DNA from: Armatimonadota bacterium | GTDB taxonomy: Bacteria; Armatimonadota; DTGP01; JAKQQT01 | NCBI GenBank assembly: GCA_036504095.1 | Contig: DASXVS010000043.1 | Location: 121,340 to 185,339 of the forward strand | Direction of reading: 5' to 3' | Length of the DNA: 64,000 nucleotides | In this document: piece after piece, positions 56,996-64,000 of the stretch | Layout of the letters: each line of letters opens with the position of its first letter | Numbering within the stretch: position 1 is the first letter of the stretch | Translations under genes and position numbers: made by a program | The notes under the pieces: model-generated | What the model was told of the DNA's origin: nothing | Seen by the model: only the letters and a program-made list of their open reading frames with translations | The model's database searches: none

Positions 56996-58732
56996 ATGCC
57001 CGTCGCGGTCTATACAACTAAAGACCTGCGCTCACAGTCACGCTTCGGCTGGCGCGATGCCGCCGTCTTCGTGGCGCTGTTTGCCGTGCTCTACGGCGTG
57101 CTGCATGTCATCCACGGCGCGCGAACGCCGTTCATTCCGGGGCGCGAGACGGTCATCGACCTCTCCCCGGCCGCGCTGCCCGGATACGCGTTCCGCTCGC
57201 TGGTGCGCATGTTCCTCGCGTTTTTTGCCAGCATCGTCTTCACCCTCGTCTACGGTTACGTCGCCGCGTACAACAAGCGGGCGGAGAAGGTGATGGTCCC
57301 GCTGCTGGATATCCTGCAGTCGGTCCCGGTACTGGGCTTCCTGAGCGTAACGGTAACCGGATTCATGGCGCTGTTCCCCAACTCGGCGATGGGCCTCGAA
57401 TGCGCTAGCGTATTCGCGATCTTCACCGGGCAGGCGTGGAACATGACGTTCTCGTTCTACCACTCGCTGAAGATACTGCCGCGTGAGCTGCGGGAGGCGG
57501 CGACCGTCTACCGCCTGACGTGGTGGCAGCGCTTCACGAAGCTGGAAGTGCCGTTCAGCATGATCGGGCTGGTGTGGAACGGGATGATGAGTTTCGGCGG
57601 CGGCTGGTTCTTCCTGGCGGCATCGGAAGCGATCACCGTGCTGGGGAAGGACCCGAAGCTTCCGGGCATCGGATCGTACATGGCGGTCGCCATCCAACGC
57701 GGCGATAACGGAGCCATCATGTGGGCTATCGGCACGATGGTGCTGGTGGTTATCACGGTGGACCAGTTATTCTGGCGTCCCGTGGTGGCGTGGTCGCAGA
57801 AGTTCAAGTTTGAGCAGACGGAATCGGCAAACGAACCTTCCTCCGTGGTCCTTGATGTTCTGCGGAACAGTGCACTCATCGGATGGGCGGAGCGTCGGGT
57901 GTTCGCCCCTCTCGCAGGCTGGTTGGATCGCGTGACGCTGAAGGCGGAGCAATCCTCCGGCGCAGGCCCGGCGGGAAAGGCGGCGGCCCGGTTCATCGGG
58001 GTCGTGCTGCTGGGCGCGCTCACGTTGGCGGCGGCCTTTTTCGCCGCGAAGGGCGCGCTTTCAATAGGCTCGCACCTGAAGGTCGCGCTGGTGGTTCATG
58101 TGTTGGGTTTGGGATTCCTCACGTTGGCGCGCGTGTTGGTGGTCGTCGTGGTTTCCACGCTTATCTGGACGCCGATCGGGGTGCGCATCGGCTTTTCGCC
58201 GAAGCTCGCGAAAGTGGCGCAGCCTCTGGTTCAGATCGGCGCGTCATTCCCGGCGAACCTGGTGTTCCCGCTGGTAGTGCTGGCTTTCGTGCGGTTCCAC
58301 GTGGACCTGAACTGGGGGAGCATCCTGCTCCTGATGCTGGGAACGCAGTGGTATATCCTGTTCAACGTCATCGCGGGCGCGATGAGCGTTCCGGGCGATC
58401 TGCGCGAGGCGGCGATGGTTTTCCACCTCAAGGGTTGGACGATGTGGCGAACCCTCATCCTTCCCGCGATTTTCCCTGCGTGGGTTACCGGCGCGCTCAC
58501 GGCTGCGGGCGGCGCGTGGAACGCGAGTATTGTGGCCGAAGTCGCCGATTGGGGCCACAATCACCTTGTGGCGAAGGGGCTGGGCGCGTTCCTGGCGGAG
58601 TCCACGCGGACCGGCGACTGGCCGGCGATCATCGTGAGCATCGCCACGATGTCGGCGTTCGTGGTGGCGCTGAATCGCTGCCTCTGGAAGCCGCTGTACG
58701 CCATCGCGGAAGAGCGGTACCGCCTGGGATGA
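56996..58732 (+). CDS. ABC transporter permease, two fused NitT/TauT-type halves
   Basis: The 578-aa inner-membrane protein combines two BPD-type permease domains, each with about six spans and an EAA loop that contacts the ATPase: LPRELREAATVYRLTWWQRF (about 161) and VPGDLREAAMVFHLKGWTMW (about 471). The first half also carries GGGWFFLAASEAI and the second GGAWNASIVAEVADWG, as in nitrate/sulfonate/taurine-type permeases. Such fused permeases occur with the AAA-associated ATPase encoded next. No substrate-binding protein lies beside it, so the substrate is open. AGGAG about 6 nt upstream. Confidence 0.85.
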   Translation: MPVAVYTTKDLRSQSRFGWRDAAVFVALFAVLYGVLHVIHGARTPFIPGRETVIDLSPAALPGYAFRSLVRMFLAFFASIVFTLVYGYVAAYNKRAEKVMVPLLDILQSVPVLGFLSVTVTGFMALFPNSAMGLECASVFAIFTGQAWNMTFSFYHSLKILPRELREAATVYRLTWWQRFTKLEVPFSMIGLVWNGMMSFGGGWFFLAASEAITVLGKDPKLPGIGSYMAVAIQRGDNGAIMWAIGTMVLVVITVDQLFWRPVVAWSQKFKFEQTESANEPSSVVLDVLRNSALIGWAERRVFAPLAGWLDRVTLKAEQSSGAGPAGKAAARFIGVVLLGALTLAAAFFAAKGALSIGSHLKVALVVHVLGLGFLTLARVLVVVVVSTLIWTPIGVRIGFSPKLAKVAQPLVQIGASFPANLVFPLVVLAFVRFHVDLNWGSILLLMLGTQWYILFNVIAGAMSVPGDLREAAMVFHLKGWTMWRTLILPAIFPAWVTGALTAAGGAWNASIVAEVADWGHNHLVAKGLGAFLAESTRTGDWPAIIVSIATMSAFVVALNRCLWKPLYAIAEERYRLG

Positions 58733-58778
58733 TCGATGCGCTTCGCCGGGCCAAGGCGCGATTTCGGAGAAATCAGGT

Positions 58779-60137
58779 ATGCAGACAACACAGGCAAGCA
58801 CAATTCTGTTGCGTGCGGACAACGTGACGAAGTATTACGGCGATCCGTCCAAGCGGATCGAGGTGCTTCGCAACGTGTGCATGCAGGTGCGCGAGGGCGA
58901 AATCGTCGTCATCCTGGGACCGTCCGGTTCCGGCAAATCCACGCTCCTGAGGATGCTGGCGGGGCTGTCCCAGCCGTCGGAAGGCGCCGTCAGGTTCCGC
59001 GAGGAGGTCCAGACGGGGCCGAACTCGCAGATCGCCATCGTGTTCCAGACGTTCGCGCTGTTTCCCTGGCTCTCCGTGTACCAGAACGTTGAGGTCGGGC
59101 TCCTCAACACGGACCTGTCCGAAACCCGGCGGCGGCGGCGCATCCTGAAGGCGATCGACACCATCGGCCTCGACGGTTTCGAGGACGCCTATCCCAAGGA
59201 ACTATCGGGCGGCATGCGGCAGCGCGTGGGGTTCGCGCGCGCTCTGGTCGTTCAGCCCGAAATCCTGTTTATGGACGAGCCGTTTTCGGCGCTTGACGTG
59301 CTGACTGCGGAGAACCTGAAGAAGGAACTGCTGTCCCTCTGGTACACCAAGCAGATCCCTACCAAAGCCATCGTCCTCGTGACGCATAACATCGATGAAG
59401 CGGTCACGATGGGCGATCGCTTGCTGGTGATGGGACACGATCCCGGCACGGTACGCGTGGACATGCCCGGCCTCCCGCGAGAGGAGCGGGCGAAGGAACA
59501 CCCGGAGCATGTGCGAATGGTCGATTACCTCTACAGCGTGATGACCAACCCCACGGAAGCCGCACCGCCGTTCCGTCCGGAAGCCCCGCAACCCGCGGCG
59601 GAGGCCAAACCGCTCCGCGCGTATCAGATGCTGCCTCACGTGGCGGTCGGCCAGGTGACGGGCTTGGTCGAACGCCTGCACCTCGGAAAGGACCGCGAGG
59701 ACATCTACGTCGTTGGCCGCGACCTCAACATGGAGGTCGACGACCTGTTGCCGTTGGTCCAGGCGATCGACATGCTGGGACTGGGCGACATCGACGAGGG
59801 CGACGTCTACCTGATGCCGGCCGGAGTCCGTTTCGCAGAGGCCGACGTTCTGGAGCGCAAGCAGATCTTCCGCGAGCAAACGAGCGGCACTATCCAACTG
59901 CTGCGCGATATCGTCGAACGTATCCCGCAGGCGTCGCATGGGAGGCTGAAGCGCGACGACGTGCTGAAGACCCTCAAGACGTTCTTCGGCGAGGACGAGG
60001 CGGAGCGCCAATTGGACACCGCGATCGATTGGGGCCGCTACGCGGAGTTGTTCGCTTACGACGACCATGAAGGGGTCTTCGAAACGGAAGCGGAGGAATA
60101 CACGTCTCCCGCTGACACCGAGGCGGAGGAGGAGTGA
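58779..60137 (+). CDS. ABC transporter ATP-binding protein with AAA-associated C-terminal domain
   Basis: The 452-aa product has ABC ATPase motifs Walker A GPSGSGKST, signature LSGGMRQR and Walker B ILFMDEPFSALD in the first 250 residues. A 150-residue C-terminal domain follows (AVGQVTGLVERLHLGKDRED; EGDVYLMPAGVRFAEADVLE) that matches the AAA-associated C-terminal family of nitrate/sulfonate-type transporters. It powers the permease at 56996-58732. GGAG lies 9 nt upstream. It ends in the GTGA overlap with the epimerase, so the transporter and enzyme are translated together. Confidence 0.88.
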   Translation: MQTTQASTILLRADNVTKYYGDPSKRIEVLRNVCMQVREGEIVVILGPSGSGKSTLLRMLAGLSQPSEGAVRFREEVQTGPNSQIAIVFQTFALFPWLSVYQNVEVGLLNTDLSETRRRRRILKAIDTIGLDGFEDAYPKELSGGMRQRVGFARALVVQPEILFMDEPFSALDVLTAENLKKELLSLWYTKQIPTKAIVLVTHNIDEAVTMGDRLLVMGHDPGTVRVDMPGLPREERAKEHPEHVRMVDYLYSVMTNPTEAAPPFRPEAPQPAAEAKPLRAYQMLPHVAVGQVTGLVERLHLGKDREDIYVVGRDLNMEVDDLLPLVQAIDMLGLGDIDEGDVYLMPAGVRFAEADVLERKQIFREQTSGTIQLLRDIVERIPQASHGRLKRDDVLKTLKTFFGEDEAERQLDTAIDWGRYAELFAYDDHEGVFETEAEEYTSPADTEAEEE

Positions 60138-61234
60138 ACTTGAGCCGGACTGCCATTGAATCCATCAGCACCACCACACGCTACATGCCGCTGAAAGCGC
60201 CGTTTGTGACGGCCAGGGGTCGCACGGATCGCGCGCGGTCATTCGTCATCGAGCTCAAAACCACCGGCGGGCTCACCGCGTACGGCGCCCTGACGCCGGC
60301 GGAGTACGTAACGCACGAATCCGACGAGGACGTCGCGAAAAGCCTGGCGGCCATCGCGGAGGCGGTCAAGGGGGCGGACGTCTCGGATTACGAGGCGCTC
60401 TTCGCGATGCTGGCCGCGGAATTCCCCGCGGCTCACGCGGTGCGGGCCGGTTTCGAGATCGCGGTGATGGACGCCTATGGGCAGAGTGTGGGGCAGCCGC
60501 TATGGCGGGTATGGGGCGGAAAGAAGCCGGTCGTGCGCACGGACCTGACGGTGCCGATCAACACCCTGGACGAGGCGCGGACGATCGCCCGGGACGCCGC
60601 CGCGCTGGGAATCCAGGACCTGAAGATCAAGATCGACGGCACGGACCCCCGGACGGCACTGGCGCGGATCAAGGCAGTCTCGGAAGCGGCGCCCAAAGCG
60701 ACGCTGCTTGTGGACGCCAACCAGAGCTTCACGGCCGACGGCGCCATTGCCTTCCTCGATATCTGCCGCGCGAACTCGCTGGAAATGGCGCTTTTCGAAC
60801 AGCCGGTGAAGGCAGCCGATATCGCCGGACTCGTAAAGGTAGCGGCGTACGGGGAATACCCGGTCGGCGCCGACGAGGCCGTGGTGACTCCGGCGGATTG
60901 CCGGGCGATCCTGGACACCGGCGGCGTACAGATCGTGAACATCAAGCTGATGAAGAGCGGCATCTCCGGCGCGCTGGAGATCATCCGGATGTGCCAGGCG
61001 GCGGACGTGATGCTGATGCTGGGTTGCATGATCGAGAGCCATGTTGGAATCGCGGCGTCGGTCCACCTGGCGTGCGGGACGGGCGCTTTCTCATACCTGG
61101 ACCTGGATGCGCCGTTGTTGCTAGCCGGCGACATCGCGGGCGGAGGATTTACGCTTGACGTGGACCGGTTCACCCCGGGCGAGCGTCCGGGCCTGGGGGC
61201 CAGATTGCTCTCCGGACAGGTCGCGGAGGCCTGA
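60134..61234 (+). CDS. Enolase-superfamily dipeptide epimerase (L-Ala-D/L-Glu-type)
   Basis: The 366-aa product is an MLE/MR-subgroup enzyme with general-base K-x-K in DLKIKIDG and metal ligands Asp (VDANQS), Glu (FEQPVK) and Asp (GADEAV). The second base Lys is in NIKLMKSG, and D-L-D-A-P near the C-terminus is the dipeptide-binding signature of Ala-Glu epimerases. These recycle murein dipeptides; the coupled transporter could import such peptides, which is inference. Starts with GTG overlapping the ATPase stop by 4 bp. Confidence 0.82.
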   Translation: MNLSRTAIESISTTTRYMPLKAPFVTARGRTDRARSFVIELKTTGGLTAYGALTPAEYVTHESDEDVAKSLAAIAEAVKGADVSDYEALFAMLAAEFPAAHAVRAGFEIAVMDAYGQSVGQPLWRVWGGKKPVVRTDLTVPINTLDEARTIARDAAALGIQDLKIKIDGTDPRTALARIKAVSEAAPKATLLVDANQSFTADGAIAFLDICRANSLEMALFEQPVKAADIAGLVKVAAYGEYPVGADEAVVTPADCRAILDTGGVQIVNIKLMKSGISGALEIIRMCQAADVMLMLGCMIESHVGIAASVHLACGTGAFSYLDLDAPLLLAGDIAGGGFTLDVDRFTPGERPGLGARLLSGQVAEA

Positions 61235-61430
61235 CGCCGTCCGGGCGCGTAACCGGGCGGGCGTTGGCACGCTGAAAATGAAGGTGCAAACTTATTTCGC
61301 CATTCTTGCGTCTATATGTTGATACACTGGTTCCCACGTGCATGGCGGGCTAGAATAGGGTATAAGGATGCTGGAGCGTGAGCCGCGCGCTGAAGCGGGC
61401 GGCGTTGCCGATTAGTACTTTACGACAGAT

Positions 61431-63953
61431 ATGACGGCCCGAACACCATCAACAATGGTCCTGGTGACCGCTCTCCTGCTTGGGGCGGCCCCGTTCGCGC
61501 GTGCGGACATCAAACTGGGCCAGGAACGTTTCGCCGGCCGCGGCACCCGGGGCCCCTACGCGATTTCCCGTCAGGCTGTTGAAGACCGCACCGAGCAGGT
61601 GTGGGTAAACGGCCGCCGGATGGTCAAGGGGCAGGATTACCTCTTTGACGCTTCGATGGGCGCCCTCTCGTTCACGGAACCTCTCCGCCTTGTGGACTCC
61701 GTTGAGGTCGATTATCAGTACGACACAGCCAAGGCGCACGCGCCGATGGCAACCGTCGGCACGTTCGGATTGCTCAATTCCGCCAACGCCGGCTTGTCCC
61801 TGACGTACGGCTTCAAACCGACCAATTCCGGCGACCAGACGCTCTCCAGCCTCGGCTTCAGCGGCCAGGGCCTGTTGTTCGGCAGCACGATTTCCAGCTC
61901 GTTCATGGTGGACAAGACGGCCGGGGCCAACATCGGGGCCGATGCTCAGAACATGCTGCTGAACATGAAACGCGATACCGGGCTTCTACAGTTCGACATC
62001 GGTTATTCGCGCGTGGGGCAGAAGTTCGGGCAGGCGGATGCCATGAAGCTGGTCAAAGGCTCGCAGGCCCTAAACCTGAGCGGCAGCCTGCAGCTTGCCC
62101 AGAACGGCGCCCTCACCTTCAAGAAGATCGATAATTCCACGCCGGACGCAAAGACGGGCGTGGTGAAGGCCACCTCCCTGACGAGCGGCGGCTTGGGCTT
62201 GAATCTGTCCGGAACCACGCGCTTCACGGCGCTCCACGAAGTGCAGTCCGAGGCGCAGGGCAAGGATAGCAAGAATTCCGCCATTGACCGCCTGCAGTTC
62301 GACCAGAAATTGGGCAAGAACGCTACCGCTCTACTGTTGAACGAAACCGTGACGACCGGCAAGAACGGCCAGAGCGAAACGGTAAAGGCGACCCGGATGG
62401 CCCTTGCCGCTTCCGGTGACCACGGCCTGAAGTTCGACACATCACTGTCGCTCACCAATTCCAGCAAGTCCGGATCCGCTCGTGATGCGGCGATGAATAT
62501 AGCCGCAGGCGAAGGCAACACCCAGGTGGCGCTGGCCGTGAAGGACCATCACGCCGACTCCGGCGATGCCGTCACGCATTCTTTGAGCGTGACGTCAAAA
62601 CAGGGCAACGGGCTGTCATTTGCGGCGGCGCTGGCCGGGGAGAAGACGGACAAGGGTACCCACGAACGCGCTGCGATGGAAATGGCCGGCGGCACATCGG
62701 ACCGGTTGCGCTTCAACCTGGGAGTGTCGAACGACTCCGGCGTGGGCAAGCAGGGCGTCGGAACCAAGATGTCGATGTCGTCGGTGCTGGAGAACGGGCT
62801 GAAATTCAACCTGGCGCGCTCCGACGATCGCACGGTGAAAAACGGCGCCAACGCGATGAATCTGGGCATGGAATACACCGGCTCGAAGACGCTCAAGATG
62901 ACGGCTTCACGGGTGAGCGCGGACGACGGCGCGAAACAGACGTCCACCACGCGAATGAACGTGGAAGCGAATCCCAACGACGCCGTGAAGGTCGTCCTTA
63001 CGCACACCGGCGATGACGACGGCAAGATCAACAAGGTTGCGAGCGGACTCAATATCGTGGCCGCCCCCAACACCGGGTTGAAGCTGACGGCAAATCTTGG
63101 TCAGACGAGCAACGAAAAGGGTGACGCGCAGACGAAAGCGGTCGGCGTCGAAGCCAACCCCAACGGCGGCCTGAGTGTCGCACTCTCGCATTCGGACAGC
63201 ACCGACAAGACCGGGCTTTCCGGCACAAACAAACTGACCTTCACGGCTGGCGGGAAAGAGAACAAACTCACCGGCTCGTACGGAGACGCCCAGACGCCCA
63301 ACGGGTCCTCCTCGATAAAGGAGGCCACGATGAGCCTCGTGCCTGTGAAGGACCGCTTCTCGATGGGCGCGTCCTACCGGGATGAGACGAAGCAGGACAA
63401 CACCCAGGTGCAGATAGCGATGCTCCAGGCGGACGTCAAACCGATGGAGTCGCTGGCGATGAGCGGGTACTATAAGCAGCGCGATACCGGTGCGGCGGAT
63501 CAGATCAACACCGTCAATGCATCGGTGACGCTGAAACCGACGGGCGCGCTGCAGATGGTGGGCACGTACATCGCGAACCCGGAAGAGAAAGACCAGGTCA
63601 TCCGCACGGTACGCAAGGGTCTGGCACTGCAGACACAGATGGGCGGCCTGACATTCTCCGGTGGATACATCCAGGAGAACAGCCTGCTGGACGCGTCCGC
63701 AGGCACCCGCGCGGAGTTCAAACTGGCCTTGAAATGCAGCAAGTACTCCAGCCTTCAAGGCGGATTCCAGCAAACCATAGGCTCTGTCCGCGGATTTACG
63801 CCGCAGTTGGCCTACAACGTCAAATACAACCACGACATCGGCGCGGATTTCCACCTTCTGCTGGACGCGAACGTAGTCCAGAATAACGTTTCCGTGCCGG
63901 CGGCTCAACGGAACGACGTGAAAGCGACGGCGAACCTCGGGCTGAGGTTCTAG
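61431..63953 (+). CDS. Outer-membrane beta-barrel-type protein with repeated strand pairs (840 aa)
   Basis: The signal peptide runs to about residue 25 (VLVTALLLGAAPFARA). A conserved opening domain follows (GPYAISRQAVEDRTEQVWVN then G-R-x-M-V-K-G-Q-D-Y). The long Ser/Thr/Asn-rich beta region has regular alternating strands (LRFNLGVSNDSGV, LKFNLARSDDRTV, LKMTASRVSADDG) and the chain ends in Phe (NLGLRF), the classical outer-membrane insertion signal. A barrel or surface-layer-type outer membrane protein, supporting a diderm host. A hairpin after the gene (63978-64000) is the probable terminator. Confidence 0.75.
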   Translation: MTARTPSTMVLVTALLLGAAPFARADIKLGQERFAGRGTRGPYAISRQAVEDRTEQVWVNGRRMVKGQDYLFDASMGALSFTEPLRLVDSVEVDYQYDTAKAHAPMATVGTFGLLNSANAGLSLTYGFKPTNSGDQTLSSLGFSGQGLLFGSTISSSFMVDKTAGANIGADAQNMLLNMKRDTGLLQFDIGYSRVGQKFGQADAMKLVKGSQALNLSGSLQLAQNGALTFKKIDNSTPDAKTGVVKATSLTSGGLGLNLSGTTRFTALHEVQSEAQGKDSKNSAIDRLQFDQKLGKNATALLLNETVTTGKNGQSETVKATRMALAASGDHGLKFDTSLSLTNSSKSGSARDAAMNIAAGEGNTQVALAVKDHHADSGDAVTHSLSVTSKQGNGLSFAAALAGEKTDKGTHERAAMEMAGGTSDRLRFNLGVSNDSGVGKQGVGTKMSMSSVLENGLKFNLARSDDRTVKNGANAMNLGMEYTGSKTLKMTASRVSADDGAKQTSTTRMNVEANPNDAVKVVLTHTGDDDGKINKVASGLNIVAAPNTGLKLTANLGQTSNEKGDAQTKAVGVEANPNGGLSVALSHSDSTDKTGLSGTNKLTFTAGGKENKLTGSYGDAQTPNGSSSIKEATMSLVPVKDRFSMGASYRDETKQDNTQVQIAMLQADVKPMESLAMSGYYKQRDTGAADQINTVNASVTLKPTGALQMVGTYIANPEEKDQVIRTVRKGLALQTQMGGLTFSGGYIQENSLLDASAGTRAEFKLALKCSKYSSLQGGFQQTIGSVRGFTPQLAYNVKYNHDIGADFHLLLDANVVQNNVSVPAAQRNDVKATANLGLRF

Positions 63954-63977
63954 GGCTCGCAGACCTCTTCGAGGCGC

Positions 63978-64000
63978 CGGACGCTGCAACGCAGCGTCCG
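63978..64000 (+). terminator. Probable terminator hairpin at the window edge
   Basis: CGGACGCTGC-AAC-GCAGCGTCCG, a perfect 10-bp stem starting 25 bp after the stop of the outer-membrane protein gene. The T-run, if any, lies beyond the window. Confidence 0.55.

Noticed and set aside
62907..63989. 360-aa minus-strand open frame opposite the outer-membrane protein
   Set aside because: Antisense shadow without a ribosome-binding site; composition is the Arg/His/Leu-rich type of shadow frames.

Overview
The window is high-GC bacterial chromosome carrying one complete, integrated temperate phage. The host looks like a diderm. It encodes a large signal-peptide-bearing beta-barrel protein ending in Phe (61431-63953), a PEP-CTERM secreted protein, several beta-helix or DUF-type secreted proteins, and the coproheme decarboxylase HemQ. 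This mix is compatible with Armatimonadota or a similar phylum, but no 16S rRNA or other decisive marker is present, so the placement is inference.

Left flank (1-4950, all genes on the minus strand): the first codons of clpP, trigger factor (tig), tRNA-Gly(GCC) with a clean promoter and terminator, a receiver-GAF-PP2C phosphatase regulator, and a tRNA-Thr / tRNA-Phe / tRNA-Asp cluster with its own promoter.

Prophage (about 4951-39838): a 62-bp perfect direct repeat (4951-5012 and 39777-39838) covers the 3' part of a tRNA-Val(UAC) gene. The intact tRNA is at the right end and a displaced 3' fragment is at the left, and a tyrosine integrase lies next to attR. From left to right the prophage holds: (i) a lower-GC cargo block with a membrane-anchored unknown protein and a convergent type II restriction endonuclease / methyltransferase pair; (ii) two small unknown genes and a protein with three tandem excisionase-like HTH units; (iii) the leftward late operon read from about 32.9 kb to 10.06 kb. 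The late operon runs small and large terminase, portal, S78 prohead protease, HK97-type capsid, a small repeat protein, head-tail connectors, tail tube, G/GT-type chaperones with a -1 frameshift site, tape measure, tail tip and fibre proteins (BNR and SGNH-like domains, two proteins with Sec signal peptides), and holin. Then come (iv) a rightward early region with an RHH/AT-hook protein, small proteins, an HNH endonuclease, a winged-HTH protein and a phage sigma-like factor; and (v) a structured non-coding stretch and the integrase. The layout is that of a siphovirus-type phage. I recognise no endolysin, replication protein or classical CI repressor. A 14-22 bp palindrome family centred on GGGTCAGCTGACCC recurs across the phage.

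Right flank (39839-64000): the intact tRNA-Val, two tandem paralogous secreted proteins, a translationally coupled transaldolase / ROK sugar kinase / dUTPase operon, a secreted acetyl-xylan-esterase-like hydrolase, an ABM-domain protein, HemQ, a two-gene secreted/PEP-CTERM operon with a structured leader, lepA with a terminator-like hairpin in its leader, a secreted beta-helix protein with a dockerin-like end, an atypical receiver-like protein, an antitoxin/antitoxin/VapC cluster, a NitT/TauT-type ABC transporter (fused permease plus ATPase) coupled to an enolase-superfamily dipeptide epimerase, and the large outer-membrane protein.
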